A stretch of DNA of 64,000 nucleotides from Brucella haematophila (GTDB lineage Bacteria > Pseudomonadota > Alphaproteobacteria > Rhizobiales > Rhizobiaceae). The stretch is taken from positions 372,001-436,000 of the forward strand of contig NZ_VCPE01000003.1 in assembly GCF_005938105.1 (NCBI RefSeq), given 5' to 3'. Shown here one piece after another: positions 24,030 through 32,035 of this stretch. The first letter of the stretch is position 1, and the number at the start of each line of letters is the position of its first letter. The notes under the pieces are model-generated. The model ran no database searches and was not told where the DNA came from. It worked only from the letters and a program-made list of their open reading frames with translations. A program made the translations under genes and the position numbers.

Positions 24030-24503
24030 TTAGTCGTTGATTGCTGCCAGATCTTCCAGCGTGTCGAGAAGCTGCTCGATGCGCTCGCGTCCAAAGCGTT
24101 CTTCCAGCCTTGCGTAAATCAACCGGCTTTCCGGTGCGACTTCCTTGATGATAGCCAGACCGATGGGGGTTATTTCCAGCAGCACCCGGCGACCGTCGTT
24201 GTGGTCCTTGGCTTTGGTGATAATCCCACGCTCTTCCAGAGACCGGATAATGCGAGTCAGGCTCGGAGCCAGGATGAAGGCCTTGTCAGCCATCTCCGAC
24301 GCATCGACCACGCCCATTTCTGCCAGAATGCGCAGAACACGCCATTGCTGTTCAGTAATGTCATGCTGCGCAAGCATCGGCCGAAAGTGGCTCATAACCG
24401 CTTCGCGGGCACGCAACAATGCAATCGGCACCGAACGCCGCGTGTCGCGGGGCAGCAGGTCTTCTTGCGATGATTTCGACTTCGGGGTGGAACGATTTTG
24501 CAT
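24030..24503 (-). CDS. hpaR: MarR-family repressor of homoprotocatechuate catabolism (HpaR)
   Basis: Dimeric winged-helix repressor that releases DNA when the aromatic substrate is present. Residues SVPIALLRAREAVMSHFRPM and HDITEQQWRVLRILAE match Escherichia coli HpaR closely, as does the recognition part FILAPSLTRIIRSLEERGII and the wing KAKDHNDGRRVLLEIT. ATG 24503 (157 residues) has AGGA about ten bases upstream; three further in-frame ATGs (24521, 24542, 24560) make the start uncertain. The gene is divergent from hpaF with operator copy D in between, so autoregulation is likely. Confidence 0.92.
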   Translation of the reverse strand: MQNRSTPKSKSSQEDLLPRDTRRSVPIALLRAREAVMSHFRPMLAQHDITEQQWRVLRILAEMGVVDASEMADKAFILAPSLTRIIRSLEERGIITKAKDHNDGRRVLLEITPIGLAIIKEVAPESRLIYARLEERFGRERIEQLLDTLEDLAAIND

Positions 24504-24590
24504 GCAAGCTTTATCCTGCATTTTCCAACGCTTTTCAATCATTTGAATGTTGCATCCCATATCATCTGGATAACCGGGCTTGACATTGTG

Positions 24591-24609
24591 ATTAACATGT
24601 TAAATAAAA
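24591..24609 (+). promoter_or_regulatory. HpaR-type operator, copy D, in the hpaR-hpaF divergent spacer
   Basis: ATTAACATGTTAAATAAAA contains the perfect 12-bp palindrome TTAACATGTTAA (24592-24603). It lies 88 bases upstream of hpaR ATG 24503 and 65 bases upstream of hpaF, the classic place for a MarR-type autoregulatory operator. Confidence 0.75.
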
Positions 24610-24673
24610 TCAGCCATACGGGGTAGCCGGATATCGATGGTTACCAAGTTTGGTTAAGTTCGTGGGAGGAACG

Positions 24674-25066
24674 ATGCCGCATTTCACCATGGAATATTCC
24701 GCCAATCTCGACGCGGCGGTGGATTTCGACGGTCTGTGCAAAGCCGTGCATATGACCATGATGGAGACAGGGCTTTTCGAGCTTGGTGCGGTTCGTGTGC
24801 GCGCATTCAGAGCAGAGTCCTTTGCCGTCGCTGATCTGCTACCCCAAAATGGGTTCATCGATATGTCCCTTCGTATCGGCCATGGTCGTAGCGAGGAAGA
24901 GAAGCGGAGAGCCGGAGAGGCAATCTTCGCTACAGTGAGCACATTTCTGACCCCATTATTCCAGACACCGCATTTCGCGTTGACCCTTGAGGTCCGCGAG
25001 ATCGATCCAAATTTGAGCTGGAAGAAAAACGCCATTCATCCGCGCCTGCGCCAGAAACAGGCCTGA
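24674..25066 (+). CDS. hpaF: 5-carboxymethyl-2-hydroxymuconate delta-isomerase
   Basis: Tautomerase-superfamily enzyme of the homoprotocatechuate pathway, 130 residues. After removal of Met the N-terminal Pro of MPHFTMEYSANLD is the catalytic base, as in Escherichia coli HpaF. Other matching segments are MSLRIGHGRSEEEKRRAGEA and FALTLEVREIDPNLSWKKN, which parallel the E. coli protein along its whole length. ATG 24674 follows GGGAGGAACG. It is the first gene of the rightward hpaFEDGH operon, with the HpaR operator directly upstream. Cytoplasmic. Confidence 0.93.
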   Translation: MPHFTMEYSANLDAAVDFDGLCKAVHMTMMETGLFELGAVRVRAFRAESFAVADLLPQNGFIDMSLRIGHGRSEEEKRRAGEAIFATVSTFLTPLFQTPHFALTLEVREIDPNLSWKKNAIHPRLRQKQA

Positions 25067-25125
25067 TTCAGAGCCGCCCACAGCAAGTTGCCGCGGTCAG
25101 CCATTTCCATATGACGGAGTAAAGC

Positions 25126-26640
25126 ATGTCTAAGCTCGACGATAATGTTGCCAAGGCGAAAGCCTATCTGGCTCATTTTGAAAATGGGGTTCTGAACCGC
25201 GTTGGCGGAGAGGATGTGGCCGCCGTTGACGGTGCAACATTCGAAACCCTATCGCCGGTGGATTTGAAGCCTCTGGCAAAAGTTGCGCACGGTAAGGCGG
25301 TCGATATTGATCGTGCGGCTAAAGCAGCCAAACAGGCCTTTCCGGAATGGGCAGCCATGCCGGGGGTGGAGCGAAAGAAGCTGCTTCACAAGATTGCCGA
25401 TGCCATTGTTGCTCGTTCGGAAGAAATAGCCTTCGTCGAATGCATGGATACGGGGCAGTCTCTGAAATTCATGGCCAAGGCCGCTTTGCGTGGCGCAGAA
25501 AATTTCCGCTTTTTTGCCGATCGCGCACCCGAGGCGCGTGATGGCAAAACCCTGCGCGCTCCGGGTCAGGTGAACATGACGACAAGGGTGCCTGTAGGTC
25601 CAGTCGGTGTTATTACGCCATGGAATACGCCGTTTATGCTGTCGACCTGGAAGATTGCACCAGCCTTGGCTGCAGGATGCACGATTGTACATAAACCAGC
25701 CGAGTTCTCACCGCTCACTGCTCGCCTGCTGATCGAGATTGCTGAAGAAGCCGGTCTGCCGAAAGGTGTTTGGAACCTCGTTAACGGCTTCGGTGAGGAT
25801 GCGGGCAAGGCATTGACTGAGCATCCCGATATCAAGGCTATCGGCTTTGTTGGTGAAAGCCGCACCGGATCGATGATCATGAAGCAGGGTGCGGATACTT
25901 TGAAGCGCGTTCATTTTGAACTGGGCGGCAAGAATCCGGTTATCGTTTTCGCGGATTCAGATCTTGAGCGCGCCGCCGATGCGGCTGTCTTCATGATCTA
26001 TTCGCTGAATGGCGAGCGTTGCACCTCATCCTCGCGCTTGCTGGTTGAAGATACGATTTATGACCGCTTCACGGCGCTGGTTGCAGAAAAAGCCAGCCGG
26101 ATAAAGGTCGGCCACCCGCTCGATCCGGAAACCGTCGTGGGGCCGCTTATTCATCCAATCCATGAAAAGAAGGTGCTGGAATATATCGAGATCGGTCGGA
26201 ACGAAGGTGCAACTGTTGCCGCCGGTGGCGCAAAATTCGACGGGCCTGGTGGCGGTTGCTATGTTTCGCCGACATTATTCACGGGTGCAAACAACCGGAT
26301 GCGTATCGCTCAGGAAGAAATTTTCGGCCCGGTTCTGACGGCAATTCCGTTCAAGGACGAGGCTGAAGCGCTCGCCCTTGCCAATGACGTTCAGTATGGC
26401 CTTACCGGCTATTTGTGGACCAGCGATGTTACGCGCGCATTCCGTTTTACTGATGGTCTGGAAGCGGGCATGATCTGGGTCAATTCCGAAAATGTGCGCC
26501 ATCTGCCGACCCCGTTTGGAGGAGTTAAAAGCTCTGGTATCGGTCGTGATGGCGGTGACTGGTCATTCGATTTTTACATGGAAACCAAGAATATTGCGTT
26601 TGCCAACACTGCACACGCGATTCAAAAACTTGGCGGTTGA
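25126..26640 (+). CDS. hpaE: 5-carboxymethyl-2-hydroxymuconate semialdehyde dehydrogenase
   Basis: NAD-dependent ALDH of 504 residues that oxidises the ring-cleavage semialdehyde to 5-carboxymethyl-2-hydroxymuconate. Seen are GVITPWNTPFMLSTWKIAPA, FVGESRTGS, catalytic Glu265 (HFELGGKNP) and catalytic Cys299 in NGERCTSSSRLLVE, the form found in HpaE proteins. The end has PTPFGGVKSSGIGRDGG and the HpaE-like FYMETKNIAFA. GGAG precedes ATG 25126 by about seven bases. It follows hpaF by about 60 bases and precedes the ring-cleavage dioxygenase. Confidence 0.94.
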   Translation: MSKLDDNVAKAKAYLAHFENGVLNRVGGEDVAAVDGATFETLSPVDLKPLAKVAHGKAVDIDRAAKAAKQAFPEWAAMPGVERKKLLHKIADAIVARSEEIAFVECMDTGQSLKFMAKAALRGAENFRFFADRAPEARDGKTLRAPGQVNMTTRVPVGPVGVITPWNTPFMLSTWKIAPALAAGCTIVHKPAEFSPLTARLLIEIAEEAGLPKGVWNLVNGFGEDAGKALTEHPDIKAIGFVGESRTGSMIMKQGADTLKRVHFELGGKNPVIVFADSDLERAADAAVFMIYSLNGERCTSSSRLLVEDTIYDRFTALVAEKASRIKVGHPLDPETVVGPLIHPIHEKKVLEYIEIGRNEGATVAAGGAKFDGPGGGCYVSPTLFTGANNRMRIAQEEIFGPVLTAIPFKDEAEALALANDVQYGLTGYLWTSDVTRAFRFTDGLEAGMIWVNSENVRHLPTPFGGVKSSGIGRDGGDWSFDFYMETKNIAFANTAHAIQKLGG

Positions 26641-26694
26641 AGAAGGCGCGCCGACGTCCCGCTTTACGATAACTGCCATTCCGAGGAGGAAATA

Positions 26695-27675
26695 ATGGCT
26701 CTGCCGAAACCAAATCTCTATCCGCCATTCAATATTCTGCGACTGTCGCACGTTGAGCTGGCCGTCACCGACCTTGCGAAGTCGCGCGCTTTTTATGTCG
26801 ATATTCTTGGGCTGCAGGTGACGGACGAGACCGCCGACGCGATTTATCTGCGTGCCATGGAGGAGCGCGGACATCATTGCATCGTGCTGCGCAAATCCGA
26901 TAAGGCGGAAGCCTGTGACCTTGGTTTCAAGGTGTTCTCCGACGAAGACCTCGACAAGGCCGAGCATTTTTTTCGCAGCAAGGAACTGCCTGTCGAATGG
27001 GTGGAGCGGCCCTATCAATCACGGACATTGCGCACCCGTGATCCACATGGTGTTCCGTTGGAGTTTTATTCCAGAATGGATCGCCTGCCGCCGATCCACC
27101 AGAAATATGCGCTTTATAAAGGCGTCAAGCCGCTGCGCATCGATCATTTCAACTGCTTCTCGCCGAATGTCGATGAAAGCGTTGCTTTCTATAACGAAAT
27201 CGGGTTTCGCGTTACCGAATATACTGAAGATGCCGAAACCGGACGTCTGTGGGCCGCGTGGACGCATCGCAAGGGTGGTGTACACGATATTGCGTTCACC
27301 AATGGCAAAGGGCCTCGTCTGCATCATACCGCCTTCTGGGTCCCGACGCCGCTCAACATCATCGATCTGCTTGATGTGATGTCGACGTCTGGCTGGCTCG
27401 CCAATATCGAGCGCGGCCCCGGCCGCCATGGCATTTCCAACGCCTTCTTTCTCTATATTCGCGACCCCGACGGGCACCGTATCGAGATTTACTGCTCGGA
27501 TTACCAAACCGTCGATCCCGATCTGGAGCCGATCAAATGGGATCTGAAAGATCCACAACGGCAGACGCTCTGGGGCGCACCTGCGCCGAAGTCATGGTTC
27601 GAAGAAGGCAGCCTGTTTGCCGGGGCCGAAGTGCGGGATTCTATTCTAAAAGCGCAGCCGATCGTGGCTCCCTGA
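26695..27675 (+). CDS. hpaD: 3,4-dihydroxyphenylacetate 2,3-dioxygenase, type I extradiol
   Basis: Cleaves homoprotocatechuate next to its hydroxyls with O2. The 326-residue protein has two vicinal-oxygen-chelate modules. By alignment from memory with the Brevibacterium fuscum enzyme (His155, His200, His214, Tyr257, Glu267), the metal ligands here are His151, His211 and Glu264, with His197 and Tyr254 as second-sphere residues; all are present at a constant offset of 3-4. This is the Gram-positive-like type I enzyme, unrelated to the LigB-type HpaD of Escherichia coli. GAGGAGG lies just before the ATG. Metal (Fe or Mn) cannot be told. Confidence 0.95.
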   Translation: MALPKPNLYPPFNILRLSHVELAVTDLAKSRAFYVDILGLQVTDETADAIYLRAMEERGHHCIVLRKSDKAEACDLGFKVFSDEDLDKAEHFFRSKELPVEWVERPYQSRTLRTRDPHGVPLEFYSRMDRLPPIHQKYALYKGVKPLRIDHFNCFSPNVDESVAFYNEIGFRVTEYTEDAETGRLWAAWTHRKGGVHDIAFTNGKGPRLHHTAFWVPTPLNIIDLLDVMSTSGWLANIERGPGRHGISNAFFLYIRDPDGHRIEIYCSDYQTVDPDLEPIKWDLKDPQRQTLWGAPAPKSWFEEGSLFAGAEVRDSILKAQPIVAP

Positions 27676-27737
27676 ACCAGTTGGCCGATGTGGTGGCCCT
27701 TCCCGGGGCGCGCGGATGGAGCGAAAGCGAGACATAT

Positions 27738-28604
27738 ATGACCAGATTGGTGAGTTTTTCGACCGCTGCGGGCAAAGCCTATGGCCTGCTGAAAGATGAC
27801 GGTGTTGTCGACCTTTCGAAGAAGTACGGTCAGACTTGGCCGACCTTGCGTGAAGTTATCGAAGCAGGGGAGCTGGCAAGACTTGCGGAGGAGGGCGCAA
27901 GCCTGGCGGCAGATATTCCACTCGCGGATATCACTTACGAAATTCCCATTCCGTCACCGGAAAAGATTATCTGTGTTGGTGTGAACTTTCCCGACCGCAA
28001 TGAGGAGTATAAGGACGGGCAGGCGGCACCGCCCAATCCATCACTCTTCATTCGGTTTGCGCGCTCGTTCACTGGTCACGATCGACCGCTGATCCGCCCG
28101 CCTGAAAGCCCACAGCTCGATTACGAAGGCGAAATTGTCATTGTCCTTGGCAAGGGCGGTCGGCGCATTGCTGAGAAAGACGCGCTCGACCATATCGCCG
28201 CGCTCACGCTTTGCAATGAGGGTACGATCCGCGACTGGGTGCGCCACGCCAAGTTCAATGTCACGCAAGGCAAGAACTTCGATGCAACTGGCTCTATCGG
28301 ACCATGGCTGGTGCCGTTTACGGATGAAAGCCAGCTAGCGGATATCCAGCTGACCACTCGGGTTAATGGAGATATTCGTCAGCAGGACCGCACCAGCCGG
28401 ATGATTTTTTCTTTCCGCAAGATCATCAACTACATTTCCACCTTCACCACGCTCGTACCGGGCGACGTACTGGTCTGTGGCACGCCGACAGGTGCGGGTG
28501 CCCGTTTTGACCCGCCGATCTGGCTGAAGCCGGGTGACGTGATCGAAGTGGAGGCGGATGGCATTGGTGTTCTCCGCAATACTGTTGCCGATGAGAAAGT
28601 CTGA
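27738..28604 (+). CDS. hpaG: FAH-family isomerase/decarboxylase of the hpa pathway
   Basis: Fumarylacetoacetate-hydrolase-fold enzyme of 288 residues, predicted to decarboxylate 5-oxopent-3-ene-1,2,5-tricarboxylate and/or isomerise the product. The metal site is in DYEGEIVIVLGKGGRRI, and other family segments are IICVGVNFPDRNEEY, FDATGSIGPWLVPF and LVPGDVLVCGTPTGAGARFD. Escherichia coli HpaG is a tandem two-domain protein of about 430 residues; this one has a single domain. ATG 27738 (MTRLVSFSTAAGKAYG) is the family-like start; the frame is open further upstream through the end of hpaD. Only three bases separate it from hpaH. Confidence 0.9.
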   Translation: MTRLVSFSTAAGKAYGLLKDDGVVDLSKKYGQTWPTLREVIEAGELARLAEEGASLAADIPLADITYEIPIPSPEKIICVGVNFPDRNEEYKDGQAAPPNPSLFIRFARSFTGHDRPLIRPPESPQLDYEGEIVIVLGKGGRRIAEKDALDHIAALTLCNEGTIRDWVRHAKFNVTQGKNFDATGSIGPWLVPFTDESQLADIQLTTRVNGDIRQQDRTSRMIFSFRKIINYISTFTTLVPGDVLVCGTPTGAGARFDPPIWLKPGDVIEVEADGIGVLRNTVADEKV

Positions 28605-28607
28605 TCC

Positions 28608-29411
28608 ATGTTGACTGAAACGGAAATAGCAGCGGCTGCAAACGCGCTCGACGCAGCCGAGAAGAGCCGCACACAAATCGGTCTTCTGTCGTTGAAACAC
28701 AGCGGCATGACAATGGATGATGCCTATGCCGTGCAAACCGCTTGGGTAAAGCAGAAACTCGCTGCGGGCCGCAAGCAGATCGGCTGGAAGATCGGTCTCA
28801 CGTCCAAGGCCATGCAATATGCGTTGAATATCAATATTCCGGATTCAGGTGTGTTGCTTGATGACATGATGTTCGATGACGGCGCAAACATTCCGGCAGA
28901 TCGCTTTATCCAGCCACGTGTCGAAGCGGAAATCGCCTTTGTTATGAAGGCGCCACTCAAGGGGCCGAATGTTTCGATCTTCGATGTGCTAAACGCCATT
29001 GACTATATCACCCCGGCGCTGGAAATACTCGATACGCGTGTGCTGCGCGCCGATCCAGAGACGAAAAGGACACGCAGCATCGTGGATACGATTTCCGACA
29101 ATGCCGCAAATGCGGGCATTGTCATCGGGGGGAGACAGATGCGGCCAGACCAGGTGGACATGCGCTGGATGGGCGCGATCGTCTCACGCAACGCCGAAGT
29201 TGAAGAAACTGGGCTAGGCGCGGGGGTTCTCAATCAACCCGCGCGCGGTATTGCCTGGCTCGCAAATCGTCTTGCGCAGTATGGTGACGGCATCGATGCC
29301 GGCCAGATCGTGCTCGCAGGGTCGTTTATCCGTCCTGTTGAAGCCCGCCACGGAGATACGATCAGTGCAGACTTTGGCCCCTACGGCACAATCGCCTGTC
29401 ACTTCTTGTAA
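28608..29411 (+). CDS. hpaH: 2-oxo-hept-3-ene-1,7-dioate hydratase
   Basis: Adds water to the dienoate intermediate to give 4-hydroxy-2-oxoheptanedioate, the substrate of the aldolase HpaI. At 267 residues it equals the length of Escherichia coli HpaH, and has the typical [45 protein letters not shown] and [13 protein letters not shown]-like segments (here [18 protein letters not shown]). It ends the hpa operon: a hairpin follows 20 bases later. No aldolase gene follows, so the last pathway step must be encoded elsewhere or be done by another aldolase. Confidence 0.94.
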   Translation: MLTETEIAAAANALDAAEKSRTQIGLLSLKHSGMTMDDAYAVQTAWVKQKLAAGRKQIGWKIGLTSKAMQYALNINIPDSGVLLDDMMFDDGANIPADRFIQPRVEAEIAFVMKAPLKGPNVSIFDVLNAIDYITPALEILDTRVLRADPETKRTRSIVDTISDNAANAGIVIGGRQMRPDQVDMRWMGAIVSRNAEVEETGLGAGVLNQPARGIAWLANRLAQYGDGIDAGQIVLAGSFIRPVEARHGDTISADFGPYGTIACHFL

Positions 29412-29432
29412 TGAAGCCGCGCCATCGGCTAC

Positions 29433-29470
29433 CGCTGCTCAGGAGTGATGGTCGTTACTCCTGAGCAGCG
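29433..29470. terminator. Hairpin between hpaH and the convergent MATE gene
   Basis: Perfect 14-bp arms CGCTGCTCAGGAGT and ACTCCTGAGCAGCG with a 10-base loop. There is no clear T-run on either side, so termination is likely but the form is not classical. Confidence 0.65.
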
Positions 29471-29510
29471 ATATAGCTGCGGTGCAAAAGGCTGGCTGGC
29501 ACGCGTCGCC

Positions 29511-30872
29511 TCATTGCCGAGGCTGGCACAATGCACTCCAACCGATTATGACGGCAAGCATCAAGATGATGCCGTCCGCTACCGGAAATGCCAGCCAGAT
29601 GCCTGATACTCCGAATGCGGCGGAAAGCACGAGGATGAGCGCTGGTGCCAAAAGCCAGGGCTTTATCAAAATGAGTGCTGCCGTTCGGCCAACTCGACCA
29701 AGAGCCTGGAAATACAACGCCAAGGCAAGGACTGGGCCGGATGATGCGTAAAGCAACATCATGCGCTGCAGTATCAGTGCAACGGCGCTGATTACAGCGG
29801 GATCATCGCTGAACCAACTGCCGAGGGTGGTTCCCGCAAAGATGCCAAACACCGCGACAGACAGGCTCCAGAGGAAAGCGACTCCAATCGACAGCCGCAA
29901 CGCGGCCAGCACACGGTCATTCCTTTCCGCACCAGCATTGTTGCCGGTAATGCTCTGCGTGGTCAGCGCGATAGCCATTTGCGGCAGAAAGGCAAAACCC
30001 AAAAGCCGCGTTACTACGCCATAAGCCGCTACCCAAGTACTATATTCCGTCCCAACATGAAGCCTCAAAGACAGCATTACGATACTGGCTACCACGGCAA
30101 TGCCGAGAAAACTGAGACACAATGGCAGGCCAAGACGGATGATGCGAGGCCACCCATTTTGCCAGCGCTGCATAAGCGGAGCTGGCAGGGGTAACAGATC
30201 CTTGTTGCGTTTTCTGAAGCCAACGACCAATGCTAATCCGAGCGCTTGCGCTGCGACTGTACCCAGAGCCGAACCGGAAATACCGAGGCCAAGCACTGCG
30301 ATCCCCAGCCAATTGGCACCGATATTGAACAGGTTGACCAGCACGGACAAGATTGCAATCAAGCTTGCCCGCCCCTCATTTCGCAGGGCATCGGCATGGA
30401 CGCCAAGCATCAGTTGTACCGGCGCGCCAACAATAATGATCTGCAAATAGTTGTGCGCCAGACCGGCGACCATAAGATTACCCGCGGCCATGGAAGCGAC
30501 GAGCGAAGTACCAGTCAGCACCCACAGCCCGATCAGGGCAACCGAAAGTGCCAGCGCCAATCCATGCGCACCTGCAAAGATACGACCGGCAGCGACACGA
30601 TCTCCAGCGCCCAGATGCCGCGCCATGAGGCTCGACATCCCACCACCCACCAATGTGGTGAGCGCGGAAAGGACCATGATCACAGGAAAGGCTAAACTTA
30701 CTGCCGCGAGGGCGTCGGAGCCGATGAAGTGGCCGACGAAAATCCCATCGACGACACTAAGAATGCCGCCCATCGACATAACCACGGCCATTGGAAGGGC
30801 GTTCGACAGAAACAGCCGCCCGACAGGGGCGGTCAGAAAAGGATTAATCCTTTGGGCGTGCCGCATAGGCAT
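29511..30872 (-). CDS. MATE-family multidrug/cation antiporter
   Basis: Twelve-helix exporter of 453 residues with two homologous MatE halves (about 15-180 and 240-400). Seen are VVDGIFVGHFIGSDALAAVS near residue 40, typical of the first half, and the matching second-half segment TTQSITGNNAGAERNDR. Substrates cannot be predicted; DinF-like or NorM-like drug efflux is usual. The start is well supported: AGGAG lies six bases before ATG 30872. It converges on hpaH and is not obviously part of an operon. Confidence 0.9.
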   Translation of the reverse strand: MPMRHAQRINPFLTAPVGRLFLSNALPMAVVMSMGGILSVVDGIFVGHFIGSDALAAVSLAFPVIMVLSALTTLVGGGMSSLMARHLGAGDRVAAGRIFAGAHGLALALSVALIGLWVLTGTSLVASMAAGNLMVAGLAHNYLQIIIVGAPVQLMLGVHADALRNEGRASLIAILSVLVNLFNIGANWLGIAVLGLGISGSALGTVAAQALGLALVVGFRKRNKDLLPLPAPLMQRWQNGWPRIIRLGLPLCLSFLGIAVVASIVMLSLRLHVGTEYSTWVAAYGVVTRLLGFAFLPQMAIALTTQSITGNNAGAERNDRVLAALRLSIGVAFLWSLSVAVFGIFAGTTLGSWFSDDPAVISAVALILQRMMLLYASSGPVLALALYFQALGRVGRTAALILIKPWLLAPALILVLSAAFGVSGIWLAFPVADGIILMLAVIIGWSALCQPRQ

Positions 30873-31367
30873 CGCTCACTCCTCATATGAGGCATTTCAA
30901 ATGGGATGGGAGCCTGCATTGCCACCGTGCGAAATGCTTCGAGGGTGAGGTGTCGTGTCGATCCGGGCTTGACCATGACTTTCGTCTGCAGGAGGCAGGT
31001 GCCGGAACCTTTTCGCCAGACATAGAGGACGACCGCCGTCGGGTCAATCAAATCTACAGCCACAAAAGGGTTCTGTCACAATGTCGGCCTGTGCGAAGTC
31101 GATCAGGATGGTTACGTGCTGGATGAGATCGTTCAAATTCGCTGCAATGCCAAGGCTATGGCTGGATGAAATACTGTAGCTCGTCAATGGGCCTGAAAAC
31201 TGGAACCGGGCATTCCGCGCCTGAATACAAGTAATGTGAGTGCGCTCTACCGAAGCTCTTTGAATTATATATGACAAGCAATAAAAATATAATCGCTATA
31301 AAGTGAATGGGTTTCTCATATAAATTGTTTTTATATTACTGAATTTCTGATTTGCAGATCGAGGCTT
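30873..31367. other. Gap without a convincing gene, falling GC towards its right end
   Basis: A plus-strand frame closing at about 31169 (VGLCEVDQDGYVLDEIVQIR) reads like the C-terminus of a protein, but it has no start. A minus frame at 30833-31063 overlaps the MATE gene. From about 31260 the sequence becomes AT-rich and contains the likely promoter of the response-regulator gene. Confidence 0.3.
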
Positions 31368-31997
31368 ATGTCTATGGATAGCCAGAGTAACCGCAATGCT
31401 ACAATATACATTGTAGATGATGATCAAGATATATGCGACTCTTTATCGGATATATTTGAAGAGGAATCCATTCGCGCTATTTATTATAGATCTGCACGAT
31501 CCTTCTTAAGGTCAATACCATTAATAGGCATCGGCTGCATCCTTTTAGATGTGAACCTTCCGGAGATGAGTGGGCTGGAAATTCAAGAGCACCTGGAGCG
31601 GGTTGGAAACGCTATGCCCATTATATTCATGACCGCGTATGGGGATATCCCCATGACGGTTAAAGCCCTCAAGGCTGGAGCATCGGATTTTCTGGAGAAG
31701 CCCTTCCGACTGCAAGTTCTCCTGGATGCAGTCAGCCAAGCCTTGAGCAAATACTCAAAGCGACTTGCTTTGCGTGAAGAAGTCGACCGGGTGCGGGGCC
31801 TTGCAAGCAAATTAACGCCAAGAGAGTCTGAAGTCATGAAGGCTGTTGTTGCAGGCAAAATGAACAAGCAAATTGCTTATGACCTAAATGTGCAAGAAAT
31901 CACAATAAAAGTGCACAGAGCTTCTGTCATGCGGAAAATGAAAGCGAAATCTCTGGCCGAACTCGTACGTAAAGTAGCATCCATCGAGAAGTTTTAA
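31368..31997 (+). CDS. Orphan FixJ/NarL-type response regulator
   Basis: Two-domain transcription factor of 209 residues. The receiver domain has the acidic pocket DDDQD (17-21), phospho-acceptor Asp61 (LLDVNLPEMSG), Thr in MTAYGD and Lys in EKPF; the output domain has a LuxR-type helix-turn-helix (LTPRESEVMKAVVAGKMNKQ and then IAYDLNVQEITIKVHR). This matches the FixJ/TtrR/StyR group. No histidine kinase gene is near. The first half uses AT-rich codons (ATA, TTA, TAT) unlike its neighbours, a sign of transfer. It converges on the bicupin gene. ATG 31374 is an alternative start. Confidence 0.9.
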   Translation: MSMDSQSNRNATIYIVDDDQDICDSLSDIFEEESIRAIYYRSARSFLRSIPLIGIGCILLDVNLPEMSGLEIQEHLERVGNAMPIIFMTAYGDIPMTVKALKAGASDFLEKPFRLQVLLDAVSQALSKYSKRLALREEVDRVRGLASKLTPRESEVMKAVVAGKMNKQIAYDLNVQEITIKVHRASVMRKMKAKSLAELVRKVASIEKF

Positions 31998-31999
31998 AC

Positions 32000-32026
32000 A
32001 TGCGGACCGGCTGTTCCGGTCCGCAT
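32000..32026. terminator. Hairpin between response regulator and bicupin genes
   Basis: ATGCGGACCGG, loop CTGTT and CCGGTCCGCAT make a perfect 11-bp stem between two convergent genes. On the minus strand it is followed by GTTTAAAAC, only a weak U-tract. Confidence 0.6.
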
Positions 32027-32035
32027 CTGGCGTGT

